Shown: positions 1 through 8,690 of the stretch, piece after piece
How positions within the stretch are numbered: the stretch's first letter is position 1
Layout of the letters: each line of letters begins with the position of its first letter
Source of the DNA: Bremia lactucae
Lineage: Eukaryota; Oomycota; Peronosporomycetes; Peronosporales; Peronosporaceae
Assembly (NCBI RefSeq): GCF_004359215.1
Contig: NC_090621.1
Location: 4,897,610 to 4,925,516, forward strand
Length of the DNA: 27,907 nucleotides
Reading direction: 5' to 3'
The notes under the pieces: generated by a model
Databases searched by the model: none
What the model saw: only the letters and a program-made list of their open reading frames with translations
Told to the model about the DNA's origin: nothing
Position numbers and translations under genes: made by a program

Positions 1-275
1 TTGTTAATCTATCTTTGTAAATGTTGTCTTAACTATAAACTAATACTAAACATGTAAATGAATTCTTATCTATCTTATCTCGTAACTCTCTTTGATTACT
101 TCTACAGCTGATTAGTCTGCGGAATAAATAGACATAATGGTCTATACCTATTTATGGATAAGAATTCAGGAAATTACTATTTAAAGTAATTTCCTCCAAA
201 TATTATCTACCTTTTGGATAATATTAATTAACAATCTTTTATTGTTAATTTCATGTAACGATACACCCCGTTACA
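1..275 (-). mobile_element. Partial Gypsy LTR, family A
   Basis: This is the sense-5' part of a family-A LTR read on the minus strand; the rest lies left of the window. It matches the inner LTRs at 25970-26553 and 20510-20923 in order of motifs, including the 'aatagayataatggyctata' block and the TGTAACG...CGTTACA terminus at 252-275. The neighbouring bases at 276 onward are not the purine tract that adjoins the 3' LTRs of this family, so this is a 5' LTR or a solo LTR rather than a 3' LTR. Confidence 0.8.
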
Positions 276-503
276 CATATCCTATTAGTACGAGCTACCA
301 ACCTTTTGATCTTTTTAATATCTTTTCAACTCCTATATTTCTTATCAATCGCAAAGGCTAAAAAATACTGAAGTGAAATCAGTACGAACCGCACTCATCA
401 TTTATGCTAAACTGACAAATCATTTAGTCGACGCGACCTGTCACAAAATCGCACGAACTTTCGCCCGGATGATCAATTCCAACAGTGACGTCCGCTGCAT
501 TTC
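276..503. other. Unassigned spacer between LTRs
   Basis: AT-rich sequence lies between the family-A LTR fragment and element A. I see no coding signal, repeat or recognisable element. It may be the sequence into which the two elements inserted, but no target-site duplication could be matched across either of them. Confidence 0.4.
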
Positions 504-1000
504 TGAAACGAAGCACCCTTTGCTAGTACTGTTAACAGTACTAGATAATCTAAACTGATTATAGTGAAGGTGACGCGCCTCGATTACTTCACGTACACGA
601 CGTGAAGAGAAAGGTACAGGTAGCTAAGTAGTCATAGCTACAAAAGGTTACCTTTAAGGCTTTATAAATGAGAAATTAAGTAATACTGGTTTTAATATGT
701 TCAGTTTCTACATAATGATCTTCTACCTACTTCTAATTTTATTATATTAAAAACAAACTATCTATGATGCCTACTTCAGCACCGCATAAAACGATTGGCA
801 AGGTATATATAAACTTAATCAGCCCAAATAATTGAACTAATGTCTTATTGCGTCGATATTACCAAAATTTGGTAATATCGGAACTTATTAAGTCAAATTT
901 AAAAAAAATCGTACTTTTTATCTATTTCCTCTCATTGGAAATAATATTTCTGATATTTCTTATAGGAGATAATAATTATGTAACGGTACACTTCGTTACA
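504..1000 (-). mobile_element. Element A 3' LTR, Gypsy family B
   Basis: The LTR is read on the minus strand and is about 497 bp long. It is bounded by TGAAACG (504) and CGTTACA (1000), and is the partner of 4513-5002. The order of blocks is the same in both: the ctagtactgttaacagtactag region, the 'gtagctaagtagtc' block, and 'aactaatgtcttattgcgtc' followed by an AAATTTGG palindrome. By eye the two LTRs are only about 75% identical, so the insertion is old or the pair is hybrid. It contains two perfect palindromes, a 22-bp one at 523-544 and a 27-nt hairpin at 854-880. Confidence 0.85.
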
Positions 1001-1018
1001 TCACCCCTCCCTAAACCA
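1001..1018 (-). other. Polypurine tract of element A
   Basis: On the minus strand this reads as a purine run (GGTTTAGGGAGGGGTGA) directly before the TGTAACG start of the LTR. Such a tract primes plus-strand DNA synthesis in LTR elements. Its place fixes the element as minus-strand and marks 504-1000 as the 3' LTR. The same tract adjoins the LTRs at 20510 and 26553. Confidence 0.8.
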
Positions 1019-1153
1019 ACTGTTACAATAGTGACTGATGTGGAGTGATAGGGAAATACTATGATGCCTTCCTCCTGTAAAATTTGCATTATTGGTATCT
1101 TATTTAGATTCCCAATTTTATTATATTTTATGTATTTTTGTCTAGAAATCAAC

Positions 1154-2870
1154 ATGTCAACTAATAAGTCCGTGCGCGTCGCCCGTGAGACCAAAAAGCT
1201 GGCAGCTGCATGGATCAGTGCAGCTGTTAGTAATGCAAATGTTTCAGTAGACGCTAAAGCGTCTACTGTGCGGAATACGTCACCTCCCACTCCCATTGGT
1301 GGTGACTGGAATATGTCATCTGTTGATGCAATAGCAGGTGACAAGTCACCTGCTGCACCAGTTATAGGTGACTGGTCAAGTCATCGGTATGCCCGGCTCA
1401 GTGGCTAATGCAACGGCGCCGGATCACACGGGCCGTGTCCGTTAAACCTTTGGGCTCTAACGTGACAGCCAGAGAGGTGATGACGAGGTTGTTCGTCTCG
1501 TTGGACCACTTTGATGCGAAGTCATCTGATGATGACTCCGTGGGCGATAATCACTCTGGTGACGTTATATGCGTCACCAGGAACTAAGTGTCGTGAGGGT
1601 AAGAGTGCTGTTGGTGTTGCTAGTTTGCATCACCAGAAAAGGAGTGTTCTAAGGATCGCTCCGAGAGCCATGTCAGCGTTAACATGAGCCATGGGTGAGG
1701 GACCGTAATGTGTTGCGGTTCGTTCCTGAAAATAGGCCTTGGTTGCCTTTTAAGGGTAACCTAATTCTTTCGTCTGGTATGACCAACGATCGATATCACA
1801 TTGTGTTATTCGACTCATCCAGGCTTCACAAGCCTGGTGAGGATGAAACAGAAATCTTCATCGAGCGGACAAAGGATGTCAAAATTTTGTTCTAAGCTTT
1901 AAAATGCGTTGCACAGAATGTGCAAAACATTGGCCGTGAGGTCTGGCTTGACAAGCTGAATGCTTTTCGTGAACGATTCGAGAAACGGACCGTGGTCGGT
2001 GCAAGCTATTACCTGCACCGCTTGCTTAGAGAGGTAGGGATACCTTGCCTCTGGTGGGAGGGACTCATGTCTATGCTGTTTTAAGGGTGCAGGTCATGCG
2101 CTTCAGGAAGCATGTTCCTTTAAAGATCCTCATTGGAGGACACACTAATCTCTTACGAGATGCGTCTTGGAGATGAGAATCTCCAATCCTTTTACGAGCA
2201 CGGGAAGCGCTGGTTTTCTGACGGACCCTTTGTTGAGGAGGATGGGTCTCGTCTTACTGCAGGACAAGACCCGAAACGTTTGAGATCAGTTGAGAACGAG
2301 GTTCCCAACTATCATGCGAGGGTGGACACCCTCGCCAACGATCGAGATAACGTGTTCGAACCCCTTTACCTCACGGTGGCTTGAGAGGCGTTCAACAAGA
2401 AAACGGTTCTCACCACTCGAATCCGTCAATGGGTGTGAAAGGGGGGAGGGGTCGAGTTCGCCTCGTTTGACGAACCCGAATCAAATCGTGTTTTGGATCA
2501 CACCCTTCACTATTTGAGGGAAAGCATTGATCACAAGCGATCCCGTCGCCGCGAGTTAGCGATGACGGTTGATAATGTTTCTCGTGACCAATTGAAAAAT
2601 TGTGCGCAAATTAAGACTGATCAAGTGGCGAACGAAAGGACATATCAGCCCCTTCAAAACGAGCTGGTGACAGCTCGTTCAAAGATATCTTCCTTTGAGG
2701 AAACGGTGGATCGTCTGATTCATGAGAGTTAGACTCTGTTGTAAGACCATAAGGCTTTGGTTCGGAACCATCAGGCTTTTGCGGATGCCCTAGACTGTTC
2801 CGGTGTAATCCAGAATCGAAAGAAGCCTCGTACTGATGGTACAGGCGGGGACGCCCAGCATGAAACGTAG
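1154..2870 (+). pseudogene. Antisense ORF of element A (coiled-coil protein, decayed)
   Basis: A long reading frame lies opposite to pol between the 3' LTR and the integrase tail, about 570 codons. The ATG at 1154 starts an Ala/Ser-rich, acidic N-terminus. There is one shift of frame before 1695, and from there to the stop at 2868-2870 the same frame runs for about 1.17 kb with no indel and only in-frame stops (1893, 2082, 2121, 2382, 2436, 2730, 2742). The middle holds a conserved block (NIGREVWLDKLN, then FEKRT and LHRL) also found at 27414-27557. The C-terminal part from about 2470 (HTLHYLRESIDHKRSRRREL and on) is charged and looks like a coiled coil. It overlaps the integrase tail and chromodomain on the other strand by about 720 bp. 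I do not recognise its function. It could be an accessory protein of the element. That it was once protein-coding is well supported; its role is not. Confidence 0.7.
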
Positions 2871-2920
2871 GATGCGTATGCATTCTATGAGGCAGCTTGA
2901 TCGTGTACGCATTGCCTGGC
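2150..2920 (-). pseudogene. pol: Gypsy integrase tail with chromodomain, element A
   Basis: The minus strand reads the integrase C-terminus (GNAYTIKLP, then HTHPTFHAGRPRLY at about 2883) and then a hydrophilic linker. It ends in a chromodomain (YLDRWRGCPPSHDSWEPRSQ at about 2345-2285). Chromodomains at this position are known from chromovirus-type Gypsy elements, where they steer integration to modified chromatin. The aromatic residues and the SWEP motif are kept, but stops and shifts break the frame. The start at about 2920 is a deletion junction: directly upstream the frame is the protease-RT linker, so RT, RNase H and the integrase core are gone. Confidence 0.82.
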
Positions 2921-3500
2921 TGCTGAGATCCCGTTCGTTCTCAGGAAATACTACTGCCGACCGAATATCAGCCACGTAGTTGTCATCTGCGACAACGCTG
3001 CCAGTGCGTGTGCTCGTTGGTATCTAACCCCACAGTGTGGTCAATTTTCAGTCTGAGGTATAGTGCAGTTGTGCACAAACGACCGACCCATGAGTTAGGC
3101 CATCGCACTCACTCGTAGAATATCCACGCGCTTGTGGACGCTCCAAGGCGTTCATTAGATGGACCCTCTGATGAACAAGAGACAGGCATCGTCACGGCTT
3201 GATGCTGCCAACTTATGCATGGCCCGTACTTTTTGAGCCATGGTTATCCAAGGATGACATTAAATTTGTCATTTAAACCAAGTACAATGAAATCATCATC
3301 GTGCTGTTTACCATTTAACGTGTATTGGATACCAACTATACGTTTCTTTACCGTTACAGATAAGCCTGTTGCTAGGTGCACTGTCATCCTCGTAAGATGG
3401 ATATCGCGTTCAATAAATTTGACCCTCCGATCTTCTAGCGACTGGCGTCTAATAAAAAATTTGACACCCCACAATCGACTAGGGACTTAGGTGCAACTTA
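2921..3500 (-). pseudogene. pol: Gypsy protease and linker fragment, element A
   Basis: On the minus strand the retropepsin active site is present as VDCGVSN (Asp codon 3476-3474), where the family normally has D-S/T-G-A. A frameshift follows, then an open stretch (RRQSLEDRRVKFIERD, MTVHLATGLSVTVKK, FNVILG), an in-frame TAA, and PWLKKYG. That order is the usual Gypsy protease fold ending in ILG-x-PWL. The linker that follows (ADDNYVADIRSAVVF) matches the one at 6741-6815 in the plus-strand element. The protease would process Gag-Pol in the virus-like particle. This copy cannot be functional. Confidence 0.82.
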
Positions 3501-3529
3501 TTTAACACTTTTATTTTCAGGGTGATGAG

Positions 3530-4512
3530 ATTAATATCACCCCCTGGGGCGCTTACGCACAATGTTTGTCAATTTTCGTCAAAAGACCTGCAAATTCTTT
3601 TGACGTTGCTGGACCAGGAGGGCTCTGCACCTACTGACCCCTTTTCTTACGATCCGCGTCTTTCGGTGCTTCTTGTCGTCTCGGAGAACGATAAGCTCCA
3701 GAATAGAAAATGCCTATTTAATACTGAAGTCTTTCTATTCCGCTACAAAGATTGCTTGGTCGAGCGACTCTTATTCAAGCCGGAACAGGTAGGTTTTAAT
3801 ATGACCGTCTACGAGACCTTTAATAACCTAGTTAGCTGTGTTTGTTCATCCATTGAATGACTCAGGATACAACTGACCAGGTTTCGTGTATGCTGGGCAT
3901 AAGCGTGAATGTCACGCTTGCCCTGCTTCAAATCCAGAAGCTCGGCTCGAGCCCTGAAATTGGCACGTGGCGGCTAAAATGTTTGCCTGAGCCGGGTCTT
4001 AAAGACCTCATTACGACCCAAAAACTAATGGGTCGTGAAGCTTGAGCCCCAAGACCAAGATTTGGCACGTCCGGCGAAGTTGGACATGCCAAATTTCATT
4101 TTCGTCGCATCATCACTGATACAGCGAGCTTCAATGACGTCGTCTAATTCGACAAGCCAGGTTAAAAGGGAGTCGCGTTTGACTGTTAAAAACTTAAAGA
4201 TTTTTATTTTTAAGCTTTCGGGTCTAACTGGAAGTGTCAGCCCGCTAGAAGCATGTAGATGCTGCTATCTCAACAGTTGCAACTGGCGAGCATCCTGTTC
4301 TCTCAACACGTCCGCGTGTTGAGAGCCTTGTTGTACGACCGAACTCATTCGCTTGATCGCTCTCCATTCAAAGTAACTCAAATGAGTAATGCTTTCACGC
4401 GTTGCATGATAGCCTCCATGAGGGGCTTGAAAGCTCCCTCCTTCTTCATCCAACATGTTTATGTTGAATGGAACGTGCGTTGGCCGTTGAACGGACTTCG
4501 AATTGCTGCCAG
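3530..4512 (-). pseudogene. gag: Gypsy gag, element A (decayed)
   Basis: The minus strand carries a Retrotrans_gag-like region: DSLLTWLVELDDVIEARCIS, MKFGMSNFAGRAKSWSWG, then RANFRARAELLDLKQGKRD and IHAYAQHTRNLVS. This is the capsid-like core of Ty3/Gypsy Gag, which builds the particle. It follows the 5' LTR and primer site and precedes the protease, as expected. Frameshifts and stops break it, including a TAG inside TTH*FLGR. The stretch 3889-4512 is nearly identical, inverted, to gag of the neighbouring element at 5592-6215, including the shared stop. Confidence 0.8.
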
Positions 4513-4618
4513 CGTAACGGGGCACCCTTTTTCTAGTGCTGTTAACAGTACTAGACAGCCTACGCTGATTACAGTGAAGGTGGGGTGGCTCGGTTTCTTG
4601 ACGTACACGACGTGCAGT
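3889..4618. repeat. Left arm of 730-bp inverted repeat (gag/LTR)
   Basis: Positions x and 10104-x pair along the whole arm without any indel (for example 4035 with 6069, 4259 with 5845, 4513 with 5591). By eye there are about four differences in 730 bp. Outside the arm, the same two elements are only about 75-80% alike, so the arm looks homogenised. The spacer between the arms is 867 bp. Confidence 0.88.
4504..4511 (-). other. Primer-binding site of element A
   Basis: On the minus strand TGGCAGCA lies one base after the LTR end. The other Gypsy elements here have TGGTAGCA at the same place, which complements the 3' end (TGCTACCA) expected for an initiator tRNA-Met. This copy differs by one base, as does its mirror at 5593-5600. 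Confidence 0.55.
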
Positions 4619-5002
4619 AAAAGATTTCAGGTAGCTAAGTAGTCTTAACCACCAAAGGTTGGTTTTTAAGTCTTTGAAAAAGAGAATAAGTAAAACTTTA
4701 ATTAGATATTAAGTTCCTATGTAACGATTTTCTATCTACAACAGACTTTATAATTTTAATAAAATCTATGAATGGCGCTTACTTGTGCACTACACAATCG
4801 TATCATGTAACGGTCGGCGAGGTTGATCTAGACTTAAATCAACCAATCGATAGAACTAATGTCTTATTGCGTCAATATTTCCAAATTTGGTAATATTGGA
4901 ACTATTAAGTCCAAATAAATAAAAATAAGAACTTTGTACATCTTTATGTTTTTCTTCTCTTATAGAAAAATATATATTTATGTAACGTGACACCCCGCTA
5001 CA
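4513..5002 (-). mobile_element. Element A 5' LTR, Gypsy family B
   Basis: The LTR is about 490 bp on the minus strand and reads TGTAGCGGGGTG... to ...GCCCCGTTACG. The last base is G instead of the usual A, a change shared with the mirror LTR ending at 5591. It matches 504-1000 throughout. The piece 4513-4618 belongs to the nearly identical inverted tract, while 4619-5002 is clearly diverged from the mirror copy. Confidence 0.85.
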
Positions 5003-5104
5003 GATAATGGAAAATTCTGCACATCAACTGCGGCGATAAAAAAACATCTTTATTGTCTGCAAGATGAATAAAAGCTCGCACTAGAATCATTATCTTAACT
5101 ATTG
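5003..5104. other. Short spacer between head-to-head elements
   Basis: About 100 bp of AT-rich sequence separates the two diverging 5' LTRs. No gene or repeat is recognised. The sense start (TGTAACGGGG) of the plus-strand LTR is missing here, so part of this stretch may be eroded LTR. Confidence 0.4.
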
Positions 5105-5591
5105 TTAAACTCATTCCTATAAGAGAAATTAAAAGTATCATTTTCCATGAGAGGAATTAAATAAAGAACTTCGAAATTATTATCCTTATTAATTTTGCTT
5201 AATAGTTCCAATATTACCAGATTTGGTAATATTGACGCAACAAGACAAAAGTTATATTGATTGGTTGATTTAAGTTTTATCGAACCCGCCAATCGCTATA
5301 TAAAACGATTCTGCGGTGCGCAATTAGGCGCCAAATTTAGTTTGTTACGACCATGATTAAGTCAGTAGTAGATAGAAAATTGTTACGTAGAAACTTAATA
5401 TATAATTACAGTATTATTTTTTCTATTTTATAGCCTTAGAACAAACCTTTGGTAGCTAAGACTTCTTAGCTACCTTAAATCTTCCACTGCACGTCGTGTA
5501 CATCAAGAAACCGAGCCACCCCACCTTCACTGTAATCAGCGTAGGCTGTCTAGTACTGTTAACAGCACTAGAAAAAGGGTGCCCCGTTACG
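5105..5591 (+). mobile_element. 5' LTR of element B, Gypsy family B
   Basis: The plus-strand LTR lacks the first ~20 bases. The blocks CCTATAAGAGAA, TTAATAGTTCCAATATTACC, TTGGTTGATTTAAG and GTAGATAGAAAA occur in the same order as in the reverse complement of 4513-5002. It ends GCCCCGTTACG at 5591. From 5486 on it is nearly identical to the mirror copy; before that it is markedly diverged. A 10-bp-stem hairpin (ggtagctaag...cttagctacc) lies near 5452-5475. Confidence 0.83.
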
Positions 5592-6215
5592 CTGGCAGCA
5601 ATTCGAAGTCCGTTCAACGGCCAACGCACGTTCTATTCAACATAAACATGTTGGATGAAGAAGGAGGGAGCTTTCAAGCCCCTCATGGAGGCTATCATGC
5701 AACGCGTGAAAGCATTACTCATTTGAGTTACTTTGAATGGAGAGCGATCAAGCGAATGAGTTCGGTCGTACAACAAGGCTCTCAACACGCGGACGTGTTG
5801 AGAGAACAGGATGCTCGCCAGTTGCAACTGTTGAGATAGCAGCATCTACATGCTTCTAGCGGGCTGACACTTCCAGTTAGACCCGAAAGCTTAAAAATTA
5901 AAATCTTTAAGTTTATAACAGTCAAACGCGACTCCCTTTTAACCTGGCTTGTCGAATTAGACGACGTCATTGAAGCTCGCTGTATCAGTGATGATGCGAC
6001 GAAAATGAAATTTGGCATGTCCAACTTCGCCGGACGTGCCAAATCTTGGTCTTGGGGCTCAAGCTTCACGACCCATTAGTTTTTGGGTCGTAATGAGGTC
6101 TTTAAGACCCGGCTCAGGCAAACATTTTAGCCGCCACGTGCCAATTTCAGGGCTCGAGCCGAGCTTCTGGATTTGAAGCAGGGCAAGCGTGACATTCACG
6201 CTTATGCCCAGCATA
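5486..6215. repeat. Right arm of 730-bp inverted repeat (gag/LTR)
   Basis: This is the mirror of 3889-4618. The arm begins inside the LTR (5486) and ends inside gag (6215), so its limits do not match any element boundary. Both flanks drop abruptly to about 75-80% identity. This pattern fits gene conversion between inverted copies better than independent insertion. Confidence 0.88.
5593..5600 (+). other. Primer-binding site of element B
   Basis: TGGCAGCA follows the LTR end after one base (C). It is a one-base variant of the TGGTAGCA found after the other Gypsy 5' LTRs of the window, and would pair with the 3' end of an initiator tRNA-Met. Confidence 0.55.
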
Positions 6216-6300
6216 CACAAAAATTGGTCAGTTGTATCGTGATTCAACCACTTGATGAACAAACACAGGCTGCTATGTTATTAAAGCTTTCGTAGCAACC
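5601..6300 (+). pseudogene. gag: Gypsy gag fragment, element B
   Basis: The plus strand reads the same gag core as element A: DSLLTWLVELDDVIEARCIS (5931 on), MKFGMSNFAGRAKSW, a TAG in TTH*FLGR, then RANFRARAELLDLKQGKRD and IHAYAQHTQKLVS. The N-terminal part is shifted in frame, and the gene stops making sense at about 6290, so the zinc-knuckle part and most of the protease are missing. The shared stop with element A comes from the homogenised tract. Gag is the particle protein of the element; this copy is dead. Confidence 0.8.
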
Positions 6301-6600
6301 TCCAAGAAAATTTGAAATGCCTGTCTATAAGAGGCTGCGCAAAAGTCCTAGATTGACTGGAGTCAATCGTAGAGGATCTCGCTGTGGATACGCAACCACA
6401 GCTAAAGGTAGCTGGGGAGAATACTCATTAGATAAACTTGTGGAAATAAGTCCTAAAAAATCTGGTGGAATAAGTGTTCAAAAATCTGGGGGAATAAGGC
6501 CCATTAATTTGCAGGAATATGTCCCCAGAAACCTGTGATCAGAGGTTCCAGGTACCTTTGGATATAAGGTTCAAAGAGAAAATTGAGACATCAAATGTCT
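6301..6600 (+). other. Degenerate element-B sequence between gag and pol
   Basis: This stretch lies where the end of gag and the protease should be. A small open frame (6317-6538) has a short repeat-like motif (PKKSGGI / VQKSGGI) but no feature I can assign. Most likely it is eroded Gag C-terminus and protease sequence. Confidence 0.35.
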
Positions 6601-7100
6601 TAGTAAACAATGGATCAAGTGAGGTGCTTATACACTTGATCTGATAGCGCCTCTGAAGTTTACTTCGGAGATAACTCCATTTTACCGAAACGGTTTTTGC
6701 GTGATCTACATAGTGGCATAGTCGAGCAGATCTGTGTTCTTGTCATAGATGACAACTGCGTGGTCAATATTCGGTTGGCAGTAGTATTTTTTGAGAGCGA
6801 ACGGGTTCTCAGCAGCTCATTGATGGGCGAAAGTGGTAAACGTTTTACGTCCCGATCTTGGAAGTCTTTAAAAGCAATCCTTAATATTAATTTGATCGAA
6901 TTTAAGGATGTATTAGCTGAGGCCGTACCGTGCGAGTTGCCTAGCATAAAGGCACTCGACATAAAATCGACCTGATATCAGGTTGGAAAAAACTGTGTCA
7001 TGAAGCAGTGGTCATTATCTCGTGAAAAAGTATAAGCGGTCTAGAAATTCTTCGCCGATCGCTTAGCAGAGGCCATGTGAGGGAGTCGACCTCCCCACAT
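6601..7100 (+). pseudogene. pol: Gypsy protease remnant, linker and RT start, element B
   Basis: VLVNNGSSEV at about 6598-6630 looks like the start of a retropepsin with its catalytic Asp changed to Asn (family form D-x-G-A/S-S); the rest of the protease is missing. The linker RFLRDLHSGIVEQICVLV (6690 on), IDDNCVVNIRLAVVF and FKDVLAEAVPCELP leads into the start of RT (a stop, then GKNCVMKQWSLSREKV and FFADRLAEAM). In related elements this last motif precedes the RT fingers. The linker matches element A. At least three frame breaks are present. Confidence 0.75.
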
Positions 7101-7600
7101 AGCTCTCCGACGTTCCGGACGTCGTTCGTGAGTTTGCGACTAATTCGCTCTTGGTCGCTTAGGCCTTGAGGCAAAAAATTGCCTGCTTGAAAATCCCATA
7201 CTAATATTGCCCCTATGCGAGATTTCGCACCGAGCTACTTTGATGACGTATTCCTTTATAGCAGAGCCATGAACGGAAAGTCGGATGTAGATACACATCG
7301 TACACGTCCGAAACGTTATATCACTTATGCGTAAGCAAGTGTTGTATGCGAATCTCAAGAAGTGCATATTCGCTGCAAGCGAAATACCACAACTTGGGTG
7401 CATCGTGGACAAACACAGTGTACGCTTCGGATCCAGAAAATAAATAGGCGATAACCAATTGGCCTGTGCCAGTCGATGTAAAGGGACTGACAAAATACCT
7501 CGGTTTAGCGGCGTACCGGCACAAGTACTTCCGCAATTATGCCGAATTGACAGTACACATTTCTTCTTTGTAAGGAGAAATATAAAGTGGTCATGCAATG
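7101..7600 (+). pseudogene. pol: Gypsy reverse transcriptase palm/thumb fragment
   Basis: After a deletion that removes most of the fingers, the plus strand reads APSYFDDVFLYSRAMNGKSD at about 7222-7281, containing the catalytic F-D-D of the polymerase palm. Then, with shifts, come QVLYANLKKCIFAASEIPQL and GCIVDKHSVRF, and the thumb/connection with VDVKGL-like and PAQVLPQLCR-like remains of 'GLAAYLHKYSRNYAEL'-type sequence. RT copies element RNA into DNA in the particle. Several frameshifts break this copy. The ORF on the opposite strand here (7140-7598) is a shadow. Confidence 0.8.
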
Positions 7601-8072
7601 CTGATTGTCAGCGTTGCTTCGGGGGTATCAAGAAAAGCTTGTGCAATTGCCAATCCTGGCGATTGCTGACCAAGACCGACTTTTTCACGTGGTCTGTGAC
7701 GCCAGCGATTTTGCAATCGGCTGTGCGTTAATGCAATATGACACAGATGGCGCAGAGCGCGTCGTCTGTTATCAATAGCGTCAGCTTTAACCAGCTGAGC
7801 GCAACTATCCAGTGCATGACAAGGAACTGCCATGGAATACGCACTGGCTAAGTTTAGGGTCTATAACTTGGGAGATAGACCATTCATTGCCGTGCGTCTT
7901 TGCCATGCGTCTTTATCCACGGCCGTAAACAGTCCACACCTCTCGCAAAGAATGGCTAGACGGGTGTCTCTCTTCGCAGAGTATAACTTCTCCTTGAAGT
8001 ATAAATCAGGCCGACTTAACGTCATCGCTGATGCCCTTTCGCGCCGGCTCGATTTTGAGCCGGCTACGTAAA
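7601..8072 (+). pseudogene. pol: Gypsy RNase H domain fragment
   Basis: The plus strand shows the RT-linked RNase H of Gypsy elements across three frames: CQRCFGGIKKSL (7607 on), then the remains of HVVCDASDFAIGCALMQYDT (about 7688-7742), then the open stretch 7832-8071 with YALAKFRVYNLGDRPFIAV, a tract resembling DHASLRTA, NSPHLSQRMARR, LFAEYNFSLKYKSGRLNV and IADALSRRLDFEPAT. RNase H removes the RNA from the hybrid. The first catalytic Asp context (CDASDFA) is readable after a frameshift. Confidence 0.85.
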
Positions 8073-8690
8073 CCAATAATGAAGATAAGCCCACCGTTGC
8101 AACAATAAGTGTTCCGTCGTCAACATTACTTGACGACGTTAGAAGAGCTTACTAACAAGATAAGGCTCCCTTATCGTTGCCAATGGCTTCTGATGTGGAT
8201 TGAGTAGAGGCTATCGCCGATGACCTGATAGGCCTTAATGAAAGTAGACAGTCGGTCAAACGCAATTTGCTGACGTGTTTTGGAACTTGTGAAGCCTTTA
8301 CGCTACGTGTCAGGAACGCAATGGCTGCTGCTCAAGACCTTCAAAAGGATAACAGTGACAGTCATGGTCGTTGAATACGCAAGTGTTTAAGATTGGTGAT
8401 TTGTTGCTACTTAATGCTAACAACCTACGTATGCACGCGGTATCAGCGGTCGGGAATATGAAGCATCGTCCGCGTTTCGTAGGACCGTTCACGGTCATTG
8501 GTGTGCACGGCAATGCCTACAACTTGAAGTTGCCATCGGCTATAGCAAAGCACCCGACATCTATGCCGAGATGCTCAAGGCCTACCTTGATCCGGCGGAC
8601 CGGTCTGAAACAGACGCCACAATTGTACCAGCATCTGACGAAGGTCATTAGCCGAGGGCGCAGCAGACCCCTCACTTAAAGGATGACTTG
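8073..8690 (+). pseudogene. pol: Gypsy integrase remnants (N-terminal and C-terminal ends)
   Basis: After RNase H the frame reads the start of integrase (PSSTLLDDVRRAY), and then jumps across a deletion to its C-terminal part: ASDVDxVEAIADDLIGL, AMAAAQDLQKDNSDSHGR, then FKIGDLLLLNANNLRMHAVS, HRPRFVGPFTVIGVHGNAYN and KHPT. The last block is the integrase C-terminal SH3-like domain. The zinc-binding and D,D-35-E core are absent, so it could not integrate. A 9-bp-stem hairpin spans 8115-8138. Confidence 0.8.

Noticed and set aside
4035..4322. 95-residue ORF present twice (also 5782-6069 in reverse), which looks like a conserved gene
   Set aside because: The near identity comes from the homogenised inverted tract, and the other strand carries the gag core. 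Conservation here is not evidence of coding.
7140..7598. 152-residue ORF on the minus strand
   Set aside because: The plus strand of the same stretch reads RT (YFDDVF and following motifs). The minus ORF has no recognisable domain and is a shadow.
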